From NCBI GenBank assembly GCA_003117195.1, contig BDSI01000162.1, positions 124,001-188,000 on the forward strand: 64,000 nt of DNA. The letters are read 5' to 3'. Numbering within the stretch: position 1 is the stretch's first letter; each line of letters starts with the position of its first letter. Positions 45,158 through 59,354 of the stretch are shown one piece after another. The notes under the pieces were generated by a model. That model worked only from the letters and a program-made list of their open reading frames with translations, was not told the origin of the DNA and ran no database searches. The position numbers and the translations under genes are program-made. The DNA comes from Eudorina sp. 2006-703-Eu-15 (Eukaryota > Chlorophyta > Chlorophyceae > Chlamydomonadales > Volvocaceae).

Positions 45158-48100
45158 TCGATGAACCAAACTCCCCCGGCGGCGCGGGCGGGGTCGGGGG
45201 TGTAGAAAGAAACAGCCCAGACACACCCAGCCCGGGCGCGGGGCGGGGGGCGGGGGGAAGAGCAGGTTGGGAACGAACGGACAACACGACATGCCGCGGG
45301 CGACGTCGACGTCGATCGGGCAACCGTCGGAGCGCTCCGTCGGCCCGCCTGCCCGCCGACGCGGCCTTGCGCCGCGCCCTACCTCCTGCCGCGCGGCGGG
45401 CGGCGGTCGTTGTGTACAAAACGAAGACCTACGGAGAGACGATTCCGGGCGAACCAATGATGACCTTGAGGGGCGGCTAGTGACTAGCGATGCATGGTGA
45501 GACATGCATCCACCTACCGTGGTGGGCGCGGGTGAGGACGCTGACACATGCGGGCCGCCCGCCGCCGCCGAGCGAGTGTGCACATGTACAGGCCGGCGGG
45601 CGGGCGGGCGGGCGGACAGCGCTCCTGCGGCTTCCCGCCCGCCCGCCCCTGCGCCCTGCGCGCAGGCCGTTCTGCTCTGAATGATGCCCCGCTCATGATG
45701 CTCTTGTTGAAGTGCTCCAGGACGGAGTGGGCGATGTAGGATCGCGTGGCGGTGTCGTTGGTTTGACATTGTGCGTAATTCGAATGATTGTGTGTGTGCT
45801 TGCGCACGGCGACGGGAGCTCGTCGCCGCCTTGCACATATATGCACATATACGGTATTCACACAGCTTCCTACCGTTGACTTGTTGATCTCCGGTTGACA
45901 GTTGGCACGACGGAGCCACGGTGTATTATACTTGCTGCTCGCGTTGCGGTAGGTGCGTATGTGGCGTGCAGGTCAGGCGACAGGGTCCAGCGTGTTTGCG
46001 TGGGTGCGTGGATGGTGAGTCGAGGTACGGTGCCTAGGGACGAGCGAGGTGCGTGCGGCGTCCCGAGTAGTACGGCAACGGAAGCGACGCACGCGGCACC
46101 GGCCGCCCCTTCCCTACCTTGTGGGGCGCGGTCCGCCAGCCCCAGGGGTGCCCCAGTCGCGCAGCACGACCCCACGCACGCTCTTGCATAGCCTCATGCA
46201 TCACACATTCCGCGAAATCAAACCCTTAGGCAGGGCCCTGACGCCTAACCACACTGTAACGGTACTACTATGCACTCATCATCATCGCCCGGAGGAGGCG
46301 TGCATCATCATCGGGCATGCATAGGTATATATTTCGGTTTGTATTTCGGTTTATAATTCGGTTTACATTTCGGTTTGTATCTCGGTTTCGCAGGTTCGTT
46401 GTGGTCCGCTGGAGGAGGCTGCAGCGGTCACCAATGGTCCGCTATCTAATTAGGGCGTCCCCGCTGTCACTACGATCACTGTAACATCACCAGTAATAAT
46501 TACGTATGTGCCTGGGGCATCAGAGGTACCTCGCGCACACACGGCATCTGTAGGGGCGGGCGGGCAGGGACGGAATCCGCGGCGGGGCGGGGCGCGGCGG
46601 GGATGACTCCCGTGCATACCGTACGTCGCGAAGCAAGCGGAGGATGTGAACGGCGCGTGCCGTAACAGGCAGGCCGGCGCTCGCCGTGAAAAGGGGCCGC
46701 GTGGCAGCCTGGGGGGAAGGGTCGTGATGATGATGCAGCGGAAGTAACAGCGCCGGCGCGGGAATAGCTGCGTGCACAGCCAAGCACGCGCTCGCTTCCA
46801 ACGTTCCAAGAAGCGCCGCGGCGGTGCTGTCTGCTGCGCCGCCGCAGCTAGCGCCGCAGCGGCGGCGGGTGAGGCACGCAGCATCGTGTTCGGATCGATG
46901 CCACCTACCACCCACCTACGACCGGTTCTCAGGCAGGTCCAGCAGTGCGGACATGCATACTACTCTCCTGTCCTGTCCTGTTACGTTGTTACAACAAAAG
47001 ATCAAACACGTTCTCACAACCAACCAACCGGCGACCTCCGCAACCAACATGCACCCGTCACCGTCACCGGCACCGGCTCGATCGCTATTCAAATGCCACA
47101 TTCTGAGATACGGTGCCCGCGGCACAACGCAACCGAAATCTGCGATTCCTGACATCGCAGATTCCCCAGATTTCCAAACACACACAATCCCAAAACATAT
47201 ATCGCTGATCGCACATCTGAGTCTGCACAGCGGCCCGGTTACTCGCCGAGCTTTGCTTTGCTTTGCGCGGGTATGTGCTCGTTCGGCTGCCTCGCTCCTC
47301 GATTGTCCCGCAGACAGAAACACGCACACACTCCCTACCTGGTCGACAAACTCCCAAGCAAGGCCGTGATCGATTAAATTGTAAATCCCGCCTTCACCAT
47401 CAAGCAAACCACACGTACACCCAAACACACTCCGGCGCAATTGCGCATCAAGTGCCGATCGAGCGAGGCGGCGGCGATCGAGGGGTGACGAGGCGAACGA
47501 CCGAGGCGAACGAGACGACATGCGATTGATGTGCGTGCTCCGTCGAGCGACCGCGACCTGTGCAATCGTACACGTACACACACGCACGTACACACATACA
47601 CATGCGCCCGGGTCATCGCCGCTCGCTGGAGGTACGGCAAGGCCCAAGGCACGCACCCAAACTGTACGAATGCGCGGCCCCCACATCATCTTCGCACCAA
47701 CCACCGATCAATGTACGGCGACCTGCGGCAGCGTGATGCTGCCTAGGCGAGACGATTTCACACACACGGCGGAGGCGACGAAACCCGGCGGGCCCCCTCA
47801 TCACTGCTGCTTCATGACGTCCAGCACTCTAATACAACTTTAATCCCTTCAACCAAACAGAACCACAAAAAACGTTGTGATACAAAGTGATACCGTGGGA
47901 GGACATCGCTGTACAAGCCGTACAAGCGTCGTACTAAGCTCACGTACGTCCGCACATACAGTACTCTTGTTGCGCTGATTTCCAGCAGGTCACGTACGTA
48001 CGTCGTGCCGGGACCCGTCGCCAAAATGGCAACGTGCCGCGAGGAGGAGGAGGACTGGAGGAAGGTTCAAGGGTTAAGCTGCTACAGCCGCCGACTCGCT

Positions 48101-48297
48101 CTAAGAATTAACAGCCGATAGATGGGAACTTGCTCATGTAGATACACGCACTCAGCTCGCCCGCGTTTAAACAATCTATCTAACGCGTTGCGTGTCGATC
48201 GACAGGTCAAGGAACGTACGAAGTACGAACCGCGCGGGCAGGTACGACACACAACATACGGCATACAGCGTCTTTGCCGAAGAAGGCGAAACCCCAC

Positions 48298-48315
48298 GCA
48301 CACACACACACACAC

Positions 48316-48404
<89 letters not shown>
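48298..48404 (+). repeat. CA microsatellite
   Basis: About 50 CA units with one CG interruption near 48320. Confidence 0.97.
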
Positions 48405-48405
<1 letters not shown>

Positions 48406-48679
48406 CCAGTGGGAGTTGGCAGCGAGCGGGACGTGTAGGCGAGGGCCGCTTGCGACGGGAAGGGGTGTACGACAGGGAAGCTTGCGTGGTGATGTGCTGC
48501 CTTGTGCAAACCATAGCCCCATCATGGAGCACCCGACTGCATACCCGGACCCAGCAAGGCCTGACGCGTGCGAGCCGCCTCGCTCTGGCTCAGCTGGGCA
48601 GGCAGGCCTGCCGGAGGGTGCAACCCTAGCTAGTACGATTAGGTTGGGACGCGGGACCAGGCTAGTTTTACCGCACCAA

Positions 48680-49126
<447 letters not shown>

Positions 49127-50576
49127 CCGTCGGCAGGCAAGCAGCCGATCAACGCGGCCGGTCGGGTATCCTCGACTTTCACTTTGACCTCGGCTGCACG
49201 CTTGCTTATGGATCATGAATACAACCCCTGCAAGACTGATTGATGAACAAAATTTCCCCATGCATTTCCCCATACACCCCATTCTTCTTTTTTGCTTTTC
49301 CTTTCCATCTGATCTGCCTTTCCTTGCTTCCAAACAGCAAAGCGATCCTCGCTTATTGCCTGGGCCACGTCACCAGCAACAGTCCTACCTTTCCGCCCTC
49401 GTCTCCCGCCCATTTCAACAACTCCAAATAACACGTTCCAACTACTCGTCATTGTCGACCGTTAGAATCATAACCGAACATCCACAAAAACGCGCAGCGT
49501 CGGGGCATAACGATTCCAGCGCTTCCAACGACGCGAAACCAGCCACCAAAATACACAGTTACCAATAAACGAAGCTGCCACAATCCGACAGGTAAGGCCG
49601 GCGCCAAATGGCGGCGCCGGCATGGGCGTGCGTGTGCCACCACGCACGCATCACGGACGCGGTCCAATCAGTCCGGTACGTACGCACGCACGCGTGCACA
49701 CTGTGCCCCGTGCGGTGCCGTACAGTGCCGTACCACGCCGTGCCTGCAACAGTACCAAGAGCCAACGGCGGATAATAAGGGCTTGCGTGCAACAAACGGC
49801 GCATACCGGTGGGCATACCGTACATCCGTACAACTGGACGGGGCCCTCGGCGGGTCGGTCGGTCGGGCCCCGCCTGTCGCACCCACCTTACGAAGCAGTC
49901 GTGTGGGACACACACACACACAGGACGGCGCGCGCCACGTACGTCCGCCATCCCGTCCGCAGTCCCGTCCCCTCCACAAGTGAGCAACACACAAGTGCAG
50001 AACGGACGTGTGCCTCTCATGCACCACCTCCCGCAGACCGGTAGATCGATTTCCGCCTCCGCTTCCCTTTCGCCCAACACCCCAAAGCCAGCAACCCGCC
50101 CTCCATCGAACCACCCCAACATACATACACCAACAACGAAGACCAGCCGCGCGCGCCACGCACTCGCTCGGCATCATCGATTCCATCGCGTCCCGTCCCG
50201 AAACAGCAGCCTGCGACAGCCTGCTGCTGCTGCATAAGTGCGTGTCTCGCCTCCCTCTGTCCCTCCCTCTGTCCCTCCCTCTGCCCCTCCCTCTGCCCCT
50301 CCCTCTGCCCCTCCCTCGTAACACCGGCCCTGACCCTGGCAACGAACTTCCTTCACGGCCAGCCCCCGCTTACTACCCCATGCATGGACCCTGCCTTCTC
50401 CTCTGCTTTTTCTTCCCCTTCCTGACGGCATCAAGCAAGCGAAGCTCCCCAGCCATCCCCCATGAAGACGACGATGAAGGATGATCCCATGAAGATGAAG
50501 GATGACGATGCGCAAAGCTGATCGCACATCCTGGAGGCCCGCCTCCGCGATCCCGCGACCCCCGACACACACAGGG

Positions 50577-50700
50577 GCGGGTAAGCGCCCCCGGCCAGTG
50601 TCGGCCCGGCAGGTATGTAACGATTCACACACAGCCCTTGGCCAGTGCCAGGCCTGGTCAGATATGTAACACACACACACATACACACAGAAAATCAATC
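50577..50700 (+). repeat. Two adjacent copies of the CA-tailed element end
   Basis: Copy one (50577-50632) is nearly identical to 48924-48972. Copy two (50633-50690) has the GGCCAGTGCCAGGCCTGGTC variant followed by AGATATGTAAC and a CA/TA tail. Confidence 0.7.
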
Positions 50701-51283
50701 TCAGACACACACACCCAGGTAACCAACCCCAAAACCCAGAAACGCGCGACTAACGGACCGACCGGGAGAAGGATCAACGAAAACCTGCCTCCCCCACTTC
50801 AGAACACGACGAGTGATCTAGGTGCGGGGAATAAAAGAAATTCATCTGATATGATGAAATCATGCGGTGTGTTCTCCTGGCTGGCCTCGCGCCGCATCTA
50901 TCTCTCCCTCGCGCTGCTGCTGCGGCAGCGGCTGCTGCTGCTCGAACAATTTCCGATAAGCGAGCCCACAAGCAATAATGAACCCACCCACCCACCCGCG
51001 CGCGCGCGTTGCGCGTCTGAGTCTCGCTGCTGTGGCCTCCGCCGCCCAGGGTCGGGGCTGCGGACCTGCCTGCGCACTGTGTGTAGACAATGAACCCGCC
51101 CGACCGAGCGACCGAGCCTGCGCGCTGTGTGTGCGCACGGACGGAAGGCCTCGCCCCAACCGGCACAACGGGTGTAGAACAAAACACAAAACGCAAAGCA
51201 CGTACACACGCTTAACATCAAACACAGCCGCCCGCTAGCTGCCCAATAGCTGCACCAAGCAGACACTTTTGTGTAGCTGAGAG

Positions 51284-51375
51284 GCTGGGTTAGCAGCCTT
51301 TGGCCAGCGTCAGGCCCGGTCAGATATGTAACACACACACGCACACATACACACACGCGCGCACACGCTCGCGCA
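51284..51375 (+). repeat. CA-tailed element end, fourth copy
   Basis: TTTGGCCAGCGTCAGGCCCGG then TCAGATATGTAAC and an ACAC/GCAC-rich tail. Most like the 50633 copy. Confidence 0.7.
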
Positions 51376-52472
51376 CATACCAGCACACGTTATCCTGTAA
51401 ACACCAACGGTTTTCCCTCGGACGACTCAAAGTAAGATAACGGTGCCGGTACGACACTCCTTATTATCCCCAACCAAACAAAACGTTCAACGAACAAATC
51501 GCGCACCGGAGGGCCTGGACAGAGCCCCTTCCCGCACATACAGCACTGAATGCATGGTTTGGAGGAGACATATTAGTAAAGTACCGTTAGATTGACCGTC
51601 GCCTTCCGGGCAGGCGGCGTCGAGGCTGCATGCCTAACCTTCGTCGTCCCCCTCCTAAACGAGTGAATCAGTGAATGAGTGGAATGGATGTGGAAGGGGC
51701 CAACGGGGCGCACCAGCTCGCGGCGTTACCGCGCAGCTACAGATATCGGGTGCGCTTGAATGTGTGCGCGGGTGTGCGAGAGTGAGAATGCGACTGTGCG
51801 TGTACGGCATAAGCGTACGAATCTAGCAGCGGCGGCGGTACATGCGGCTGCAATAATCGCACTGTCCGAAAGGAAGGGATCGGACAGCCACCACCCTCGC
51901 CCTGACCATCACGCCCCCCCTCCCCCCAACACGTTGATTGACCATCTCGACCCGGCCCAGGCCACCCTCACCCTCTTCGTCAATGAAGACCCTCACCCTC
52001 TCCCCCACCATCATTTACCCATAGTAATTTTGGGTGTGCCCGGGTTTGTCTCTGGGTATGGTTTTCCTTCTTTTTAACCCTCACTACACATAACAAAAGC
52101 AGCTGTTTGGGCACAGCTGGGTTCCTTGCCCGGCGCTCGAAACAGAACAGCGATCGACTCTCTACCATGACGAGTCCGCACCAGGATCAAGACCAACCAT
52201 CAACCGTCAAACAATCAACAATCAACCGATAACCAACCGACCCAACGCGCGACCATCACTGCGTCGCGGTGCGGTGCGTTCACCCATACATGCGCCGCCC
52301 ATGACCACCACCAACGACCGCCAACAACCACCTCCCCGCATCGCCAGCACCGGCTTGCTTCTCAGCAGCCAGCCGGGTCGGAATCCGCCTACCCACATAG
52401 ACAACCAACTATTCTGTTGCTCGGGTTCGTTTCTGGGTCTGGTTTACCTTGACACCCTGCGGCTACTACGTG

Positions 52473-54690
52473 CTACTGCCGCGACTGCAGCGACACGCCA
52501 TCGAGCACCTGCTTGAGCCATACCCGGCCCCGACGTAGCCAGCTCCGGACCCGGCGGCCCCGGCTGTAGCCGCCGGCGCCGCCGACCTGGCGGCCGTCTC
52601 CCGCCGCCGTCGCCGCCGCCGCCGCCGCCGCCGCGGAGGCGGACGAGAAGGCCGCGGCACCGGTGCCGCGGCTGCTGCCGTCCCGCTCACCGATGCTTGT
52701 ACGGCAACTCCTGGTGTCGTACACGTGGCCGACAGACGATGAGGCGGAGGGGCGCCGGTCGGCGGCGTGGGTGACGACACTTCGAGACATCAACGCCGAC
52801 GGGATGTAGCAACCCAGGAACGGCGGCAGCTGCCGGGTCGCCGCCGTCGCCGCGGCCTCCAGCGTCATCCTCGGTGCCGGTGCGGCCGCCGCCGCCGCGG
52901 GCGCCGCCGCGGGCGCCGCCGGCCCACGGGTCGATAGGCCGCCCGCGGCCGCTGCCGTCTCGCCGACGTCACCCGTCACCGTCAGCACCGCCGCGGCGGC
53001 GGAAATCACCGGCGGCCTCAGGTCGGTTTGTACGGCTTGTACGGCGCGCTGCGTCGCCGAGACCGTCCGTGCCTGCGCCGCTGATGCCGGCGAGTCGCCG
53101 CTAGCACTGGCGGCTAGAAGGGAAACAGTTGACGTGGTGGCGGCGGCGGCGGCGGTGGTGGCGGCGGTCGCACCGGCCGCGGAGCCAGTCGAGTCCGCGG
53201 AGGCACGGCCCGCGGCGGCGGCGGCGGCGGCGCCGCCGCCAGGCGCGGAGGCATAACCCTGGCGCAGCGCTCTGTGACTCCAGAGCAGGTCTTGGGGCCG
53301 GCACCCCTCGAATAAGTCAGTGGGCACGGAGGCGCTTGAGCCGCCGTCGACGTCGACGTCATCGGTGCCGCCGCCGCGGCTGCTACTGCTGTACATACTG
53401 CTCCCGCTAAGGCTGTTTCTGTCGACGGAGCTAGACATGTACAGAGAGTGAGGCGGTAGTAGCGGCGTTCTCTCACTGCTCCGCCGTACACCATGCCCAT
53501 CCTGTTTCGGCACTGACGGCGGCGGCGGTGGCGGCGGCGGCAACTCGTTCAATGCCGCGGCATCGGTCCGCGTCTCGTCGAAACTGTCCGCGTCGTCGCA
53601 CTGCCTCAGCTCCTGACGAAGCAGACCAGAAGGGTCAGTGGCGGCGGCGGCGGCGGCGCCGCCGCCGCCGCCGCGGTCGGCGTCGAACAGGACCGACCCG
53701 GCGGGTCGCTGCGCCCTGGCCCAGCTCGGCTGACGCGGCTGGCCATCCACCGCGGGGGACTCCGCCTGGTGCCAGTTGAAGCTCATTGTGGTGTTCGTTG
53801 AAGTCAGGTAGGTCGCCGCCGCCGCCGCCGCCGCCGCCTGGCCGCCGGCCGCCGCCGCCGGTGACAGCGCCCCTGGCGAGCACTGATGGTAATAAGAGTC
53901 CAGCCAATGCGTCGTGCCCAGGCCCGAATCACCCAGGGTGTTGCTAACAGCGGCGGCAGAGGAGGCGGCGGCGGCGGTGGCGACGCCGTCGCTGCGACCG
54001 CCGCCGCCGCCGTCGTCGTCGCCGTGCTCCGCGAAGCTAGCCCCGAGGGGCCGCCATACTTGGCGGCGAGTCTGCACGACCCGAGGGACTCCGAGCGCCG
54101 CCATGTCGGCGGCGCCGCCGCCGCCGCCAGCGCCGCCGCCGCCGCCAGCGCCGCCGCCGCCGCCAGCACCGCCGCCGCCGCCAGCGCCGCCGCCGCCGCC
54201 GCCAGCATCCGCGGCAGCCGTATCCGCGGGCCTCCCGCCCTCGTCCGCGCCGGCGGGGTCATCCTTGTCGGGGTAGCGCTCGGCGACAGGTCGCTTCCGC
54301 AGGCGGCTCTCCAGCCCTGGGCACGGCGGGGCAGCCCCCGCGCCAACCCCCGCGCCAGCCGCTGCACCGACCGCCGCCGACCCATAGGTCAGTGCAGGGC
54401 ACGACGTCGTTGCAAACCTCGCGGCGGCGGCCGCGGCGGCAAGGCAGCCAGCGCCTACACGCGAGCACTGAGCTGCGGTGTGACGGCACGGTACCCCAAC
54501 TTGTCGGAACGCCATCCTGGCACCGCCGCCGCCGCCGCCGCCGCCGCCAGACGCCGCTTCGCCCCAACCGAAAGCTGCCGCCGCCGCCATCGCGCGAATG
54601 GCGGCCTCGCGGCCAAAGCCGGCGACGGGACCTTCGGGCGGCGCGGGCCAGTGCCCAACAACTGGCATGATGGTCATGGGAACAGGCGGT

Positions 54691-54721
<31 letters not shown>

Positions 54722-57700
54722 CTGCCGCCGCCGCCGTTGCCCCAGTGACTCCGAGGGTGACTAATGCCGCTGACGATGACGACTTCGCCTTCCAGAAACC
54801 AGGGCCGCCACCGCCGCCGTCGACGTCGCCGTCATCACGGCTTCCTGAACACGCCGCCGCCGCCGCCACCGCGGCCGTCGCCGGCGACACCGCTCCTGGG
54901 CGACCACACACGGCCCGGCCCTCCGCGCCGCCGCCGCCGCTGGCGATGCCGACGGCGCCGAGACCATCGCCTGACGTGTAGCAGCAGCTGAGCGTTGTCG
55001 TACTGCAGAGGCTGTTGGCCATGCTGAGGCTGAGTGTCGTACGAGTTGCACTAGCGGCGGCGCTGCCGTACAGGACACTGCCGCTTGCGCTTGCGCTTGC
55101 GCTGGCACTTGCAAACGCGCTGCAGAAGGCGCCCGCGGCGGCAGTAGCAGCGCTTGCACAGACACTCGAGCTGACGCAGGACGCGCCTGCCTCAACGGAG
55201 CTGCTGATGCTGCTGCTGGTAGCGCTGGGAAGCGCACCTACGCTGCTCCGAAACCCGTTCTGCCCGCCAGTCTCCAACAGTTGCCTGTGCTGCTGCCGAA
55301 GGTGCTGCTGCTGCGGCAGTGGCTGCTGCGGCTGCTCCGGCTGCCGGTATCGATGGTAGCCGCTGCCTGGCTGCGCCTTTGGCCTGCCGCCGGCGGCGAA
55401 TGCAGCGGCGGCGGCGGATGAGGCGGCGGCAGCGGCTCGCGCGAACGGCGGCGACGCCCCGCCGCTCTCACCACAGCTGTCGGCCCTGCAGTACACGTGC
55501 TCCAGGGGCGTGCCCACAAACATCTGCGCGCCGTCGGCAAGGTACGGCATGCACAATAGCTCGTCCATCGTCGGACGGTCCGATGGGTCGGTCTGAAGGC
55601 AGGCCGTCAGCACTTGCAGCAGGCCCGCGTCGACACAGGGACCGAGGCGGCGCGCCAGTGTCTCGCAGGGCGGCGGCGCCGACGGTGGCGGCGGCGCCGC
55701 CGCCGCCACGGCAGCGAGGCTGGCGGCGCGCGCCGCCACGGCAGCGAGGCCGGCGGCGGCGCCGGCGGCGCGCGCCGCCATGTTCTCCGGCAGGGGTCCC
55801 AGCAGGGTGCTGATGCGGCCGATCTGGTCCAGGGAGGAATGGCCCGGCAGCAGCGGCTCCCCGGTGGCCAGCTCAGCGAGGGTGCAGCCCAGGGACCAGA
55901 CGTCTGAGCGGGTCGGTCGGTTGCGGGTCGGTTACAACCGGGTTAAGAAGGTTAAGATTTCAAAAAGGTTAAGATTCCAAAGTGCCGAAGCGCACACACG
56001 CGCACGGGCAAACAACTGGGCGCTACTCGGTAACTCCCATGTCACGCACTCCTGTTCTGTCTGCCCAAGGAACACACAAACCCCCCATGCAAGGACACAC
56101 GTGCACGTCTGCCTAGCGGCTCGGTTCACCACAGCACGTGCACCACCCGCTCGCCCGCCGTATCTGCGCACCTGTCGCAGTGCCGTACTGCATTCCCAGC
56201 AGCACCTCCGGCGCGCGATACCAGCGAGTGATGACGTACGGCGTCATGCGCGGGTCACTGCCGACGGCGCCGGCGGCGCCGGCTCGGTCGTACTGCGCCG
56301 GCGCCAGTCCCGCCGCCGCCGCCGCCGCGGCCGCTGCCGCAGCTGCGGACGACGACGACGACGACGATGGCGACCCCGACCCCGTCTCCGTGACCATGTA
56401 CCGGGCGAACCCGAAGTCGCAGAGCCGCAACACGCCGTCGGCGTCCACGAGCACGTTGGCGGGCTTGACGTCGCGGTGCACGATCTGCGCGGGTGCGGAC
56501 ACACACATCCCAGCGAACACGGGGGCGGTTTGGGTTGGCGTAACTGAAAAAGGATGGTGTCACTTTGCGTGGTGCGGACGTCCATTGCCAGAGTTCTACA
56601 AACGTCCCGTCGCACGTACACTGCGCCTTTCCGTCCCGCACTTTGCCCCCGCAGCGCTTTGCCCCACCACCAGCACCATTTCCCCGCTGCGCCTCTGTAT
56701 CCCCCCTGGCAGCGCCCAGATCCCACGCCGTACCTTGTTGGCGTGCAGGTAGCGCAGGGCGTGCGCCAGCTGGTACGCGAGGCGCTTCAGCAGGGGGTGG
56801 GGGATGCCCTGGGGGAAGTGCGATTCCACTAGCTGGTGCGTGGACTTGCCGCCGTACTCGAAGGCCATGCAGACGCGACCTGGAGGCGCGGGGAGGTGGT
56901 ACGGCACAGCAGAGGGGGAGATGGAGGTGGAGAGGGGCGCGTGTGTATGCATGTGTGTGTGTGTGTGTGTGTGTGTGTGATTTGGAGGAAAGGTGGCCGG
57001 AGCTCAGGACAGACCACGGAAGGCCCCGTCGGGAAGGAAACGGCGCGCGGAAACAAGCGGGAAAGAGGCGCACGGACTGAGGCGCGACGGTGAGACTGGG
57101 CTGGTTGATATGCTCGTGGCAAACGTGATTCCGACAGGGAGACGCTGACTTCTCTAGCAATGACGAAGGAATCGCAGGGAAGACAGGTTCTAGTGACGAG
57201 TGGAATGGTTGGTTGTTGTTTCGGTTACGTACGGAGGTACGGCCGATTGCGGCGCGGATGGCGCCGTGGCAGCTTGTTCAGTGGCGGCCGAGACCGAGCT
57301 CGGTATCTGCCGTTGTTGCTAATTCATTTATGTTACTGCCCTTCTGCCAGGGAATACTCCCCGCCCTCCCGACCCGGTTGGCAGCCGGTGGACGGATGCG
57401 GACGTGGGGTGTTGTTGGGGTTGCAACGGAGCCGGTTTGGACGATTCAGCAACAACCCGCTACGGGTCCAGTGTCGAACAAAATGCTAACGTACGTTGCC
57501 CCGCAGGTTGTGTTTTGGGACTGGTGTTTGCACTTTGCGCATGTCTTGGAACGAATGTAACCGAGGACTAGAAGTTCAGGACCTGTCTGATGTCGATCAA
57601 TCGACGCGAGCGTGTGTACCTCGCAGTACGCGCGCGTCAATTACCTGACGGTGTACGAAATGCACATTGCAGCTTCACAATGTTGGGGTGGTTGACGACC

Positions 57701-58097
57701 TTCAGGATCTGCACTTCCCGCAGGGCTATCCGCATGACCTGAAGTCGGGGAAAGCGGTTAAGCGTTACATTAGTCAACAGCCCCTGTAATGCTAGGTAAT
57801 TTACATGTTATATATAACGCAAAAACGAGGTAAAATTATTTAGAAACGGGGTGAGGTCACGCCTTGACTGCTTTGCATAAGCAAAGCCCGCCGACAACAC
57901 ACATTGAATCTTCATGGTCGAGGACATACCTTTGCTTCCTTATGAGCTTGTTTCCAGGTCTTGAGTGCAATAAGCCTGGGCCCCGGCGATTGCTCCTGGT
58001 CTTGATGCTCGCCCCCTAGTAACGTCGCCGCTGTTTGCGAGCTGACTTCGCAAAGCTGCACATCACCATAACTGCCATGCCCCAGCCAGCAACGATG
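52473..58097 (-). CDS. CDKL-like Ser/Thr protein kinase with giant low-complexity C-terminus (N-terminus missing)
   Basis: Five exons close in phase: 58097-57930, 57738-57645, 56879-56734, 56484-56172 and 55903-52473, giving about 1,384 residues. The exon with the start codon was not found; little is missing before the Gly loop. Motifs in order: GHGSYGDV loop; LIALKTW with the ATP Lys; [17 protein letters not shown] helix [39 protein letters not shown] (T-x-Y of CDKL/MAPK type); [22 protein letters not shown] Ser/Ala tract is inserted in the activation loop between DFG and TPY. The last exon alone is 3.4 kb and, after [14 protein letters not shown], encodes some 1,000 residues rich in Ala, Gly and Ser. 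CDKL kinases regulate flagellar length in Chlamydomonas; such a role here is inference. Introns are tiny compared with that exon. Confidence 0.85.
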
Positions 58098-58701
58098 CTG
58101 AAAGACCTACAGGTGACAAAACGAGCCCTAACCGCCGGTCCGATGAAGGTACGCACAAACGCGTTCCCTGGGCTCCGTGCGGAGAATCGGCTCATATATC
58201 AGCGATATCTTCGTCAAATTACACACCTCCATTACTCCGCTGGCCACCGTCACGAGGTCACTTGGGCATCGCCAGAAACTGCTCAATTCGCTACGACGTG
58301 CAGTTTGCTGATTATTTGTGTGTCAGCGTAATGTATCCGTCCTGGCGTTTGCGAGTCTAGAATTCTGTAAGGAATACGAGTGCCGTGGAACACCGTACAG
58401 TCGCGATTTGCGCTTGATACACTCGTCAGCTGACCAAGCTGACGTATGCCCAAAATATCTATTGAGTTTGTCGCGACGTTACAGATATCGTCCGGTATGT
58501 TACCACCGGAATGATGCATTCTGTTGCTTTTATGCTAAATAAACATTCGGTAGGAAAGACACCATGGGGGACAAGATCCTGCTTTTTGTTCCATCAAAAG
58601 AAAATTAGTCGTGATTCAATTATTCTTATTTCTTTTTATGATAAAGTTGCACTTTGGCGGCACCCTGACGTTCGGTAAGTGCGCCGCGAGGCTGTCAACA
58701 G

Positions 58702-59354
58702 TATGACGCCTACCCCAGTACCGGCCTGGTACCAAATTCGCAACTGCCTAATTGCCTTGATGATAAGCAAGACGCCAAGATAGCTGTCTTTGCAGCAAAG
58801 TACCTGAGGCGCGTCGGAGTTTGGCAGGTTAACCACGCTGTCGAAAACGGCACAGGTATCTGCTGCTGGCGATCTAAACCGAGATGTAATCGCGACTTAT
58901 ACGATGCAATTGATATGATTGTACTTTTGCTCTTCGGAAACATAAGAGGCTACCGTCTCGGGCCTTCTTGACCGCCCACTGGTGGTAACGGTACTGTGAG
59001 AATCAACGCCGGTTGGAAGCAGGTGCCGGCACAAGATCCCTCGTCTGCACAGTCTCCGAACGGACTGAACCAGTTGGCACCGCGGAGCTTGCCCAAATCT
59101 TTCCACTTCAAGTACGACATGGTACGACTTGCATGCCACAGGATACCCAACTCACAGAGGTCTCATCCGACTTTACGCGAATCTCAGAGGTTTTGCTTCA
59201 GCTTACGCTGTCGGAGGCCATGTCGTCGCCGCGCAGTTTATACCAGCTTCAGGCCCTTGGCAACCGTCGGTTGTACCGCTGTTGTACTACCAAGCTAACT
59301 GCGTGTAACCGTGCACATTTCTCGAAACCGAAACGCGGGCACGTGACTCCCTAA
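58702..59354 (+). CDS. Unrecognised coding-like segments (two exons)
   Basis: Two frames join in phase 1: 58702-58855, ending at a CAG|GTATCT donor, and 59023-59354, starting after GAAGCAG. The first reads TGLVPNSQLPNCLDDKQDA and AAKYLRRVGVWQVNHAVENG; the second RSLVCTVSERTEPVGTAEL and SSDFTRISEVLLQLTLSEAM. Amino-acid composition is ordinary rather than Arg/Pro/Ala shadow-like, and GC is moderate, so chance openness is less likely. The start, upstream exons and function are unknown. It could also be a decayed gene. Confidence 0.3.

Noticed and set aside
44780..45919. 379-codon minus-strand frame
   Set aside because: Antisense to dismutase exon 9 and GC-rich flank; Arg/Pro/Ala composition typical of a shadow frame.
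46916..47704. 262-codon minus-strand frame
   Set aside because: No domain, signal or splice support, and composition follows the local simple sequence.
53886..54764. 292-codon plus-strand Ala/Arg-rich frame
   Set aside because: Antisense to the low-complexity tail of the kinase.
57700..58540. Kinase first exon at 58190 (MSRFSARSPGNAF)
   Set aside because: Joining it would need an intron of about 59 bp, shorter than the others seen in this window, and the sequence has no support beyond an ATG and phase.
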